This document shows positions 6,766 through 12,110 of a DNA stretch of 12,662 bases, piece after piece. The notes under the pieces are model-generated. The model saw only the letters and a program-made list of their open reading frames with translations. It searched no databases and was not told the DNA's origin. Each line of letters opens with the position of its first letter. Position 1 is the first letter of the stretch. This stretch comes from Hadesarchaea archaeon (GTDB lineage Archaea > Hadarchaeota > Hadarchaeia > Hadarchaeales > Hadarchaeaceae). The position numbers and the translations under genes are program-made. Location: the NCBI GenBank assembly GCA_029880065.1, contig JAOUPD010000027.1, positions 1 to 12,662 of the forward strand, given 5' to 3'.

Positions 6766-8283
6766 TTAAGAAACGTACCTCACCGTTGGCTTTCCATCTG
6801 TTGTCACGTTTAATCCTAATTTTCTTAACCCCGCCTCATCACCATTACTCAGAACGTGGGTTACGTGCATTTCGCACCCCTTGAGCTTCCCGAGCATTTT
6901 TATCCCAACCGCTGCTGTAGGATTTGTAGCTGCGCTAATGGCCAAGGATATTATAGTTTCTTCAACATTCAAACTTTCCGATTTCGCGTCTAGGACTACC
7001 TTCTTAAACTCAGTTATTTTTTCAAGGACGTTTGATGATAACAGATAAATTTCGTCAGGAATGTTTGCCAGTGTTTTTACGGCATTTAATATAGCTGCAG
7101 ACTCCGCATGCAAAAGTGGTGAGTTTTTCCCTGTGACAATTTTACCATCCGGCAGTTCGATTGCCGCACCGCAAAATACCCCTTTGTGCCCCTTTCCAAC
7201 TCTTTCCGCTTCTAGCGCAGCATTCCTTGCTGGCAGCACAATTCTTCTATTTTCAACTTTCAACCCAATTTTTTTCATCAGTGCTTCGACTCTTTCGACG
7301 GTCCCTTTTGTTTCAATACCTCTCAAAAAGCCTCTTTTGTACTGAAAATAGCGTCTTATTATTTCTTGTTTCGCCGCCGCCGCAACGACCGCGTCATCGA
7401 TTATTCCTTCCTTCGCCTTGTTAACTCCCATGTCTGTTGGGGAGCGATATTTACGTCTGAAGTCTCTTTCCCCCATGATCCTTCTAAGGATTTTTTCCAT
7501 TATCTCAAAATTTTCGATATCGCGGTTGTAGCTGGCCGCCGTTACTCCATAAGCCTTCAGATGATATGGATCTACGATAACTTTGTCACCCAAGTCAGCT
7601 GTTGCCGCTTCGTAGGCTACATTCACTGGGTGCTCCGGCGGTAAGTTCCATATCGGGAAAGTTTCAAACTTAGCAAAACCAGAATTTGTACCTTTTTCGC
7701 GATCATGATAGAGCTGAGATAGACAAAAAGACATTTTTCCAGAACCGCCACCAGGACTTGTGGCCACGATTAGAGGTTTTTTTATTTCTAGGTAGGGTTG
7801 GGCCCCGAATCCCTTATCCGACACGACGAAATCTATATCTCTTGGGTACCCGCTCATTTCGGTCTGCACATAAACTCTGATGCCTAAATTTTCTAATTGC
7901 TGCTTGAGTTGTTCTGCAGCGCTCTCGCCTTCGAAGCGGGTAATTACAACTGCAAAAATATCGATGTTTTTTTCATGCAGCTCGCTAATGTCCTTCAGGG
8001 TTTGTTGATCGTAAGTCAGTGCTAGGTCATACCTCACTTTTCCTTTTTGGAGATCTTTTGCGGAAACACAATAAATCATTTCTAAGTTCTTTTTCAGCTT
8101 CTGAAACATCTTTATTTTGGTGTCTGGTTCGTAACCTGGTAAAACCCTTGCAGCGTGAGAATCATAGCATAATTTTCCACCAAATTCTAGGTAAAGCTTC
8201 TCGTCAAACTCTTTAATTTTGTCTAATAGCGCTCGGGTCTGAGCAGCCAAATATTTCTTTGTACTAAAACCCTCAAGTAGCAT
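6766..8283 (-). CDS. DUF1846 (UPF0371) family protein
   Basis: 505 residues, the full family length of about 500. The N-terminal FSTKKYLAAQ...EFGGKLCYDSHAARVLPGYEPD (6-54), LALTYDQQTL (88-97) and FAKFETFPIWNLPPEHPVN (203-221) regions are characteristic of DUF1846. Two motifs stand out: a Gly-rich ATSPGGGSGKMS loop (174-185) that looks like a nucleotide- or phosphate-binding P-loop variant, and a C-terminal GAAIELPDGKIVTGKN...LLHAESAAI stretch (372-398) that resembles the HAE half of cytidine deaminases without the PCxxC half (inference). No biochemical function is firmly known to me. ATG 8283 follows a TATA box at 24 nt, so the mRNA is probably leaderless. The gene is noticeably more AT-rich than dnaG, and the family is best known from Firmicutes and other bacteria, so horizontal acquisition is possible. 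Confidence 0.9.
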   Translation of the reverse strand: MLLEGFSTKKYLAAQTRALLDKIKEFDEKLYLEFGGKLCYDSHAARVLPGYEPDTKIKMFQKLKKNLEMIYCVSAKDLQKGKVRYDLALTYDQQTLKDISELHEKNIDIFAVVITRFEGESAAEQLKQQLENLGIRVYVQTEMSGYPRDIDFVVSDKGFGAQPYLEIKKPLIVATSPGGGSGKMSFCLSQLYHDREKGTNSGFAKFETFPIWNLPPEHPVNVAYEAATADLGDKVIVDPYHLKAYGVTAASYNRDIENFEIMEKILRRIMGERDFRRKYRSPTDMGVNKAKEGIIDDAVVAAAAKQEIIRRYFQYKRGFLRGIETKGTVERVEALMKKIGLKVENRRIVLPARNAALEAERVGKGHKGVFCGAAIELPDGKIVTGKNSPLLHAESAAILNAVKTLANIPDEIYLLSSNVLEKITEFKKVVLDAKSESLNVEETIISLAISAATNPTAAVGIKMLGKLKGCEMHVTHVLSNGDEAGLRKLGLNVTTDGKPTVRYVS

Positions 8284-8302
8284 AATTAATCATCAAACAC
8301 AA

Positions 8303-8311
8303 CAATTTAAG
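8303..8311 (-). promoter_or_regulatory. TATA box for the DUF1846 gene
   Basis: The minus strand reads CTTAAATTG, centred 24 nt upstream of ATG 8283. Spacing predicts a leaderless transcript, and no Shine-Dalgarno precedes the ATG (TGATGATTAATT), in agreement. Confidence 0.55.
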
Positions 8312-8421
8312 TTTTTTTGTATTTATTAATCTCCGACTAGTGGCCGCTACCTGAAAAAGCAAAACTGCAAATGAAAATTATATTATTCGCCCGGCGTCCA
8401 TCATCACGTACAGTAACAATC

Positions 8422-8429
8422 ACTTTTTA
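8422..8429 (+). promoter_or_regulatory. TATA-like box and ribosome binding site for pyrD
   Basis: ACTTTTTA centred near 8426 predicts transcription start at about 8450, just before GAGG (8456-8459), which lies 8 nt upstream of the pyrD ATG (8468). The rest of the 184-bp divergent gap to the DUF1846 start shows nothing I recognise. Confidence 0.4.
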
Positions 8430-8467
8430 CACCTTCGTAAACTCATTAAATACACGAGGCCGATATT

Positions 8468-9388
8468 ATGGCGCGCATCGACCTGAGAGTAAATCTCGGG
8501 AAACTCCATCTAAGAAACCCAACCTTGCTGGCGGCGGGCATTTTAGGGCTAACTGGAGCTTCCCTCAGACGAGTTTGGGATGCAGGAGCGGGAGCGGTTG
8601 TCACAAAAAGCGTGAGCCTAAAACCTGTTGAAGGATATCCCGGGCCGAGGGTCGTCCAAGTTCGTGGAGGTTTACTGAATGCCATGGGACTGTCGAACCC
8701 CGGGATCAAAACCATCCTCGAAGAAATTAAGATTGCAAAGAAGGGTGGGGCAACAGTCATAGGTAGTGTATTTGGGGAAAATGAAAAGGAATTCGTTGAT
8801 GTCGTGAAAGAGATAGGGAGAGCCGACATTGACGCGGTAGAATTGAACCTTTCATGCCCCCATTTTGAGACCCTACTAACCATGGGGCAAGACCCCAAAC
8901 TCACGAAAAAAATTGTTAAGGAAGTTAAGAAAGAAACAAAAATTCCTGTTTGGGTAAAACTTCCTGGAAACACACACATTCCTAACCTCATGAAAGTTGC
9001 AAAATCAGCTGAAGTTGCAGGAGTCGACGCTATTACCATAAGCAACACCATTCCGGCCATGGTGTTAGATCTAGAAGCAGAGCGGGCAGTCTTGGGACAT
9101 GAAGTTGGAGGACTTTCAGGCCCGGCAATTAAGCCCATTTCGATGAGGCTGGTCTACGAGCTTTTTAAAACTGTGAAAATTCCGATAATCGGCTCTGGTG
9201 GCATTATAACTCCCGAAGATGCGATAGAATTCTTGGTTGCAGGAGCCTCCGCAGTTCAAATCGGGACTGGAATCATGTATCGAGGACTGGAAATTTTTAA
9301 TGAGGTTTGCACGGGGATTCAATCATTTATGGAGAAAAAAGGACTTGAAGAGGTCAGTGAAATCACGGGGCTGGCACATTCAACCTGA
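8468..9388 (+). CDS. pyrD: Dihydroorotate dehydrogenase, class 1B catalytic subunit
   Basis: 306 residues, full length for a class 1 enzyme. It oxidises dihydroorotate to orotate in pyrimidine synthesis. The FMN barrel is evident: TKSVSLKPVEGYPGPRV (46-62, Lys47 in the active site), NAMGLSNPG (71-79), NLSCPH (127-132) with the class 1 catalytic base Cys130, VWVKLPGN (161-168, Lys164), ISNTI (191-195), GGLSGPAIKP (214-223) and the phosphate loops GSGGI (242-246) and QIGTG (264-268). A cysteine base and the GGLSGPAIKPI motif indicate subclass 1B, which normally works with the Fe-S/FAD partner PyrK and NAD; no pyrK is in the window. His132 occupies the position usually held by Asn in SCPN. A short TATA box and Shine-Dalgarno support ATG 8468. 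Confidence 0.95.
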   Translation: MARIDLRVNLGKLHLRNPTLLAAGILGLTGASLRRVWDAGAGAVVTKSVSLKPVEGYPGPRVVQVRGGLLNAMGLSNPGIKTILEEIKIAKKGGATVIGSVFGENEKEFVDVVKEIGRADIDAVELNLSCPHFETLLTMGQDPKLTKKIVKEVKKETKIPVWVKLPGNTHIPNLMKVAKSAEVAGVDAITISNTIPAMVLDLEAERAVLGHEVGGLSGPAIKPISMRLVYELFKTVKIPIIGSGGIITPEDAIEFLVAGASAVQIGTGIMYRGLEIFNEVCTGIQSFMEKKGLEEVSEITGLAHST

Positions 9389-9398
9389 ATTTACAAAA

Positions 9399-9466
9399 TA
9401 ATATTGGTTGATTAAAGGTTAATTTCTGTATGCACTAAAGTTAGGCAAAGATCAAAAACTAAACCA
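9399..9466. repeat. Flanking repeat A, left copy
   Basis: Begins 11 bp after the pyrD stop. It shares TAATATTGG, AAAGGTTAATTT, CTAAAGTTAG and ATCAAAAACTAA in the same order and orientation with 10386-10456. In this copy the arms GGTTAATTTCTG (9417-9428) and CAAAAACTAAACC (9453-9465) pair imperfectly with a one-base bulge, around a small CTAA/TTAG inner stem. Its right end touches the first 16-bp direct repeat at 9470. See the right copy for the clearer hairpin. Confidence 0.75.
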
Positions 9467-9469
9467 AGC

Positions 9470-9485
9470 CTACTGGTGCGGTCGG
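9470..9485. repeat. 16-bp direct repeat R1
   Basis: CTACTGGTGCGGTCGG; one mismatch to the other three copies (R2 9721, R3 10014, R4 10265). R1 and R3 lie on the 3' side of the zinc-ribbon genes, R2 and R4 on the 5' side, so each gene is bracketed by a directly repeated pair. On the minus strand the segment after the stop can fold: CTGCTGG (rc of 9495-9501) with CCAGTAG (rc of 9470-9476). Confidence 0.85.
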
Positions 9486-9515
9486 AAGTAACTCCAGCAG
9501 CTTTCGTTTAGATGA

Positions 9516-9689
9516 TTAACGCCGGAAAAGCTTCAGCTTCCGCGCGGAGATTTCGAAAGTCCCGCACTTCTGGCAGTATACCTCAGCCTGCTTGCTCTCC
9601 AAGTCTATTGCTACCGTATGCGCAGGCTTGCCACAGTAGGGGCAACGCACGGGCCCGTGAAGCAGTTTTGAAATTCTCTCAGTATCCAT
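9516..9689 (-). CDS. Zinc-ribbon microprotein, copy 1 (57 aa)
   Basis: ATG 9689 is preceded by GGAG (in AGGAGATAGACA) at good distance. The 57-residue product has CPYCG (16-20) and CQKCG (39-43), two CxxC knuckles 19 residues apart, the geometry of a zinc ribbon. The N-terminus (MDTERISKLLHGPVR) is a short helix-prone tail, and the C-terminus (SARKLKLFRR) is strongly basic, which would suit nucleic-acid binding (inference). I do not recognise a named family. It is too small for most gene callers. A second copy lies exactly 544 bp away (10060-10233) with 44 of 57 residues identical and all four cysteines kept. Upstream is a structured 66-nt element (9721-9786). Confidence 0.7.
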   Translation of the reverse strand: MDTERISKLLHGPVRCPYCGKPAHTVAIDLESKQAEVYCQKCGTFEISARKLKLFRR

Positions 9690-9720
9690 TGTCTATCTCC
9701 TGATTTTTCTCCCTCTGCGC

Positions 9721-9736
9721 CTGCTGGTGCGGTCGG
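9721..9736. repeat. 16-bp direct repeat R2
   Basis: CTGCTGGTGCGGTCGG, identical to R3 and R4. It extends leftwards with TGCGC, also present next to R3. Confidence 0.9.
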
Positions 9737-9786
9737 ATGGATAACCTCACCCAAAAGCTTGCGCCTTCGGGAAACCATACCCGCAG
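9721..9786 (-). ncRNA. Candidate structured leader element, copy 1
   Basis: On the minus strand a 12-position outer stem pairs 9786-9775 with 9732-9721 (10 of 12 paired in this copy, counting one G-U). It encloses a 5-bp hairpin with a GCAA tetraloop (9767-9754) and a GGGU/AUCC pairing. It ends 31 nt before the zinc-ribbon ATG. Only 4 of 66 positions differ from the copy at 10265-10330, and similarity stops exactly at the outer stem end. Its 3' arm coincides with direct repeat R2. No known riboswitch class is recognised. Confidence 0.45.
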
Positions 9787-10013
9787 ATTGCGCGGGTCGA
9801 TGGCAACCAAATTCCCTCGTGCCACTCTTGTAACTCCTACACCCGCTCTCTTCCAAGTTGTGGCGGGCCCCGGCGGTCGCGCGCAAAAATACCCGGGACC
9901 AGGCCCCGCCGCGCTCGGGGAGTATGAGGGCATTTGAACCCGCCCCTGCCACAAATTCGCTCAACGCGGTCTCCAATGCCGCCATCGGCCTTTCGCCACT
10001 TCCCCATCTGCGC
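9787..10013. other. GC-rich spacer between the two zinc-ribbon cassettes
   Basis: About 227 bp, clearly more GC-rich than the AT-rich sequence at 9389-9470 and 10330-10560, with short perfect stems such as CCCGC/GCGGG on the minus strand (9796-9780). Two minus-strand frames stay open across much of it, but neither has a convincing protein signature: one gives Ala/Gly-rich text, the other reads GNLVAIDPRNLRVWFPEG near 9790-9740. It has no counterpart beyond R4. It could be a structured RNA, a decayed gene, or simply the old unit spacer. I cannot assign a function. Confidence 0.4.
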
Positions 10014-10029
10014 CTGCTGGTGCGGTCGG
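10014..10029. repeat. 16-bp direct repeat R3
   Basis: CTGCTGGTGCGGTCGG, exactly 544 bp from R1, 27 bp to the right of which the copy-2 coding region ends. On the minus strand GGAG-UUAC-CUCC just 5' of it is a small hairpin; in copy 1 the same pairing is kept with a G-U pair. Confidence 0.9.
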
Positions 10030-10059
10030 AGGTAACTCCAGTAACTTTCGTTTAGATGG

Positions 10060-10233
10060 TTAACTCTGGAAAAGCTTCAGCTTCCGCGCGGAGGTTTCGA
10101 ACGTCCCGCACTTCCTGCAGTGTAGCTCAGCCTGCGCTCCCTCCAAGTCTATTGCTATCGTATGCGCAGGCTTACCACAGTGAGTGCAACGCACGGGCCC
10201 GTGAAGCAGTTTTGAAATTCTTCTATCATCCAT
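10060..10233 (-). CDS. Zinc-ribbon microprotein, copy 2 (57 aa)
   Basis: Tandem paralogue of the gene at 9516-9689, same length, offset exactly 544 bp with no internal indel. Zinc knuckles are CTHCG (16-20) and CRKCG (39-43). Substitutions relative to copy 1 are T3D, E4R, P17T, Y18H, V26I, S32G, K33A, V37L, Y38H, Q40R, I47T, R56Q and R57S; only two further codons change silently. The ribosome binding site is weaker than in copy 1 (AGGGAATTGAAA before ATG 10233). The structured leader (10265-10330) is intact and its outer stem is perfect here. Nearest upstream gene on this strand is the response regulator at 10565, with 331 bp between. Confidence 0.65.
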   Translation of the reverse strand: MDDRRISKLLHGPVRCTHCGKPAHTIAIDLEGAQAELHCRKCGTFETSARKLKLFQS

Positions 10234-10264
10234 TTTCAATTCCCTAATTTTTCTCCCTTCGCGT

Positions 10265-10280
10265 CTGCTGGTGCGGTCGG
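10265..10280. repeat. 16-bp direct repeat R4
   Basis: CTGCTGGTGCGGTCGG, 544 bp from R2, forming the 3' arm of the copy-2 leader stem on the minus strand. Confidence 0.9.
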
Positions 10281-10330
10281 ATGGATAACCTCACCCAAAA
10301 GCTTACGCCTTCAGGAAACCACACCAGCAG
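10265..10330 (-). ncRNA. Candidate structured leader element, copy 2
   Basis: On the minus strand CUGCUGGUGUGG (10330-10319) pairs along all 12 positions, one of them G-U, with CCGCACCAGCAG (10276-10265). Inside, AAGGC-GUAA-GCUUU (10311-10298) forms a 5-bp hairpin with a GNRA tetraloop. The only change in that hairpin from copy 1 is at the N of GNRA (GUAA against GCAA), so the tetraloop class is kept. The element ends 31 nt before ATG 10233. It may be a cis-regulatory leader or a small RNA; the same symmetry could also be a DNA-level recombination site. Confidence 0.5.
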
Positions 10331-10385
10331 GCAAAATTAATCAATTTTTTATTGGTAAATTTCTTTTTATAAAGAAGATTTTACT

Positions 10386-10456
10386 TAATATTGGCTGACT
10401 AAAGGTTAATTTTTGTTTACGTGCGCTAAAGTTAGCGGAAATCAAAAACTAACCCA
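10386..10456. repeat. Flanking repeat A, right copy, long nested hairpin
   Basis: Same orientation as 9399-9466. Outer arms GGTTAATTTTTG (10404-10415) and CAAAAACTAACC (10443-10454) pair at 11 of 12 positions. A perfect inner inverted repeat CGCTAA-AG-TTAGCG (10424-10437) sits in the loop. Nested symmetric DNA bounding a repeat-rich cassette resembles the subterminal hairpins of IS200/IS605-type elements, but no TnpA or TnpB is present. It may instead be a structured RNA or a terminator pair. The rest of 10331-10564 is AT-rich and shows no gene I can support. Confidence 0.7.
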
Positions 10457-10564
10457 AATTTATGCCAACGCAGCATTTTAGCAAAAGAGCTTGCATTGAA
10501 GATTCCGTAATAAATAGTCTCTAATCTCCTCGCACATGTCGATGTTCCCTATGCCGATGGCGGC

Positions 10565-11668
10565 TCAAAGGTTTTTGGGCACCCACATGATGTTTGTTAG
10601 GATACTCTTTCGGTCCCCCATTTTTAACAGTACCGCCGCTGTTTCTGACCCGGCCCATGTTAAACTATAATTCTTGTCTTGATCCTGCTCAATCATCCCG
10701 CACTCCTTGAGTTTTCGGAGGTGGAAGCTCAGCTTGGGCGAATCCGTTATTCCGATTTCTTTCCCGATTGCGGTAAAGCTTGATTTTTTTTGACGATCTA
10801 ATAACAAGATGATTTTCCTCCGCACGGGACTCGAAGTTGCTTCAAATATCAACCTAACAGGTAAATCTGAGATAAAACTCTGTAGCTTCTCTAGCTCCTC
10901 CTTTTCCATTTTTCCCGGGTCAGCAGAAAGGATTAAGGTGGTGTTTCGCGAGCGAATTTTTTCATTCAAGTCCTGTAGAAATCCTTTGACGGCTTCCCAT
11001 GAGTTTTGTTTAATTAGGAAATCCAGATCGCAGATCAGCACCGGGACGTTTTTATTTTTTGAAGTAAAATTCTCTATAATTGATTTTAACTCATCTAGCT
11101 TCTTCGGATTTACGCAGACCTCAGCGCCCTCTGCTTTTTCTGTAACCCACACGTTCTCCACATTTTTCAACCCATGCCTTTTGTTGATGGATTTAGGTTC
11201 TTCCCCAGAAATGCACAAGCCCTTCACCCCCTTCCGTGAAAAGCTTTTAAAAAACTCGAAACAATTCTTTAGCTTTAGTACATCAGAAGGAGTAATAGCT
11301 CGGTGCGTTTTTTCAAACTTTATCTCCTCCAATATGTTGAGTATGCTGGTCTTGACATCGTCGAGCTTGAAGGGCTTGCGGACGTAATCGAAAGCGCCCA
11401 CCTTCATGGCTTCGACCGCGGTATCGACCGTTGCGAACGCAGTTATCATGACGATGTATGTCGAGGGGCTCATCCGCTTTATCTCCTTGAGCGCCTCAAT
11501 GCCGTCCATCTCCGGCATTCTGATGTCCAAAAATACGATATCGGCCCCTTCTCTCCTCAGTTTATCTAAACACTCGCGGCCAGAATGGGCACCGATGGCT
11601 TCGTATCCTCTATTCTTCAGCAGCGTTTTTAGTCCATCCACTACGGTTACCTCGTCGTCGACTATCAT
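10565..11668 (-). CDS. Response regulator: receiver, DUF835, winged helix
   Basis: 367 residues. The receiver domain (1-115) has the acidic pair D4/D5, phosphoacceptor D48 in FLDIRMPEMDG, T76 and K98-P99 (VRKPF). Residues about 148-266 (GLCISGEEPKSINKRHGL...ILSADP) match DUF835, an archaeal domain found in signalling proteins. The C-terminus (about 272-350) is an ArsR-like winged helix (SSPVRRKIILLL...LSFHLRKLKECGMIEQ). It should be a transcription factor controlled by phosphorelay; no histidine kinase is in the window. ATG 11668 is the first start codon in frame after a TAA near 11748, but the frame between them reads as Ser/Lys/Ala-rich protein text. Codon use is more GC-rich in the receiver than in the remainder. 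Two TATAAA boxes lie upstream (11743-11748, 11755-11760). Confidence 0.9.
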   Translation of the reverse strand: MIVDDEVTVVDGLKTLLKNRGYEAIGAHSGRECLDKLRREGADIVFLDIRMPEMDGIEALKEIKRMSPSTYIVMITAFATVDTAVEAMKVGAFDYVRKPFKLDDVKTSILNILEEIKFEKTHRAITPSDVLKLKNCFEFFKSFSRKGVKGLCISGEEPKSINKRHGLKNVENVWVTEKAEGAEVCVNPKKLDELKSIIENFTSKNKNVPVLICDLDFLIKQNSWEAVKGFLQDLNEKIRSRNTTLILSADPGKMEKEELEKLQSFISDLPVRLIFEATSSPVRRKIILLLDRQKKSSFTAIGKEIGITDSPKLSFHLRKLKECGMIEQDQDKNYSLTWAGSETAAVLLKMGDRKSILTNIMWVPKNL

Positions 11669-11924
11669 GATCTTCCCAACCGTGGCCGCACCTGCGCTCT
11701 TTGCAGCGGGACGTCGAACTGTGCTGGACTTCGAGCTTGACGTTTATATCCCGCTTTATAGTTGGTACCCTCCTTTTTTAAATTGATTTTACTACTTTGG
11801 GTGAATCTAAAGTGAGCGATCCCATAAAAAGTTAAAGCCTAGCGCTCATGCTTGGCACGATCGGGCTAACGATTCTCCTTTGATCCCCAAAGACCGCCTA
11901 TGCTGTTTGGGATAGAATAATATT

Positions 11925-12023
11925 CTAATCTAACGGTGCTCTGGTCTGAGAGTCGAACCAACCTAAATGGTCAACATGCTCGTCTGTCAAATAGGAAGGG
12001 GATAAATACCAAAATCCATTCAT
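11925..12023 (-). CDS. Possible 32-aa ORF, unsupported by family
   Basis: ATG 12023 to TAG 11925 encodes MNGFWYLSPSYLTDEHVD... , 32 residues with ordinary amino-acid balance including two Trp. There is no clear Shine-Dalgarno (AAATAGAAAAG precedes the ATG). It may be a real microprotein, a fragment of a decayed gene, or chance. Kept only because little else explains this gap. Confidence 0.15.
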   Translation of the reverse strand: MNGFWYLSPSYLTDEHVDHLGWFDSQTRAPLD

Positions 12024-12080
12024 CTTTTCTATTTTTAGTTTTGCATTAACTTATTATCAACAGGACTCAAAATTCCCAAG

Positions 12081-12089
12081 ATTTTAATA
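12081..12089 (+). promoter_or_regulatory. TATA box for the adenylate-forming enzyme gene
   Basis: ATTTTAATA centred 26 nt before ATG 12111, predicting a leaderless transcript; no Shine-Dalgarno is present in the intervening sequence. Confidence 0.5.
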
Positions 12090-12110
12090 GGGACTTTATT
12101 GCCTGTTAGA

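Larger units (their letters stand above)
11669..12110. other. Divergent intergenic region with short symmetric elements
   Basis: 442 bp between the response regulator and the adenylate-forming enzyme. Visible features are two TATAAA boxes for the regulator (11743-11748 and 11755-11760, minus), an unattached strong Shine-Dalgarno-like GGAGGG (minus, about 11768-11773), an inverted repeat TGAGCG/CGCTCA (11813-11818 with 11843-11848), the near-palindrome AGAATA-A-TATTCT (11914-11926) and a TATA-like ATTTTAATA (12081-12089). No tRNA or rRNA is seen. Confidence 0.4.

Noticed and set aside
8371..8631. Plus-strand frame starting MKIILFARRPS before pyrD
   Set aside because: Overlaps the well-supported pyrD frame, has no ribosome binding site and shows no family features.
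9910..9960. tRNA T-loop-like GGGTTCAAATGCCC on the minus strand
   Set aside because: The base after the loop is G where C61 must pair with G53, and no acceptor, D or anticodon arms could be assembled around it.
9679..9985. GC-rich minus-strand open frames overlapping the spacer and zinc-ribbon copy 1
   Set aside because: No recognisable domain. The frame reading REFQNC through copy 1 conflicts with the CxxC frame, and in copy 2 the equivalent of the long frame contains a stop.
9787..10013. RNase P RNA or SRP RNA in the GC-rich spacer
   Set aside because: The conserved cores (GAGGAAAGUC, ACAGAAA; SRP helix 8 GGAAGG/AGCA motifs) are not found on either strand.
9399..10456. Integron-like attC sites (GTTAGGC matches GTTRRRY at 9440-9446)
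   Set aside because: No matching RYYYAAC partner at the right place and no integrase in the window; a 7-mer match is expected by chance.
10565..10567. UGA of the response regulator read as selenocysteine or tryptophan
   Set aside because: Neighbouring genes use UGA as an ordinary stop, the site is at a C-terminus outside any redox motif, and no SECIS-like hairpin was seen.
11930..11990. tRNA-like GGTTCGACTC on the minus strand
   Set aside because: The T stem has two mismatches in five pairs, and no anticodon or acceptor stem is found nearby.
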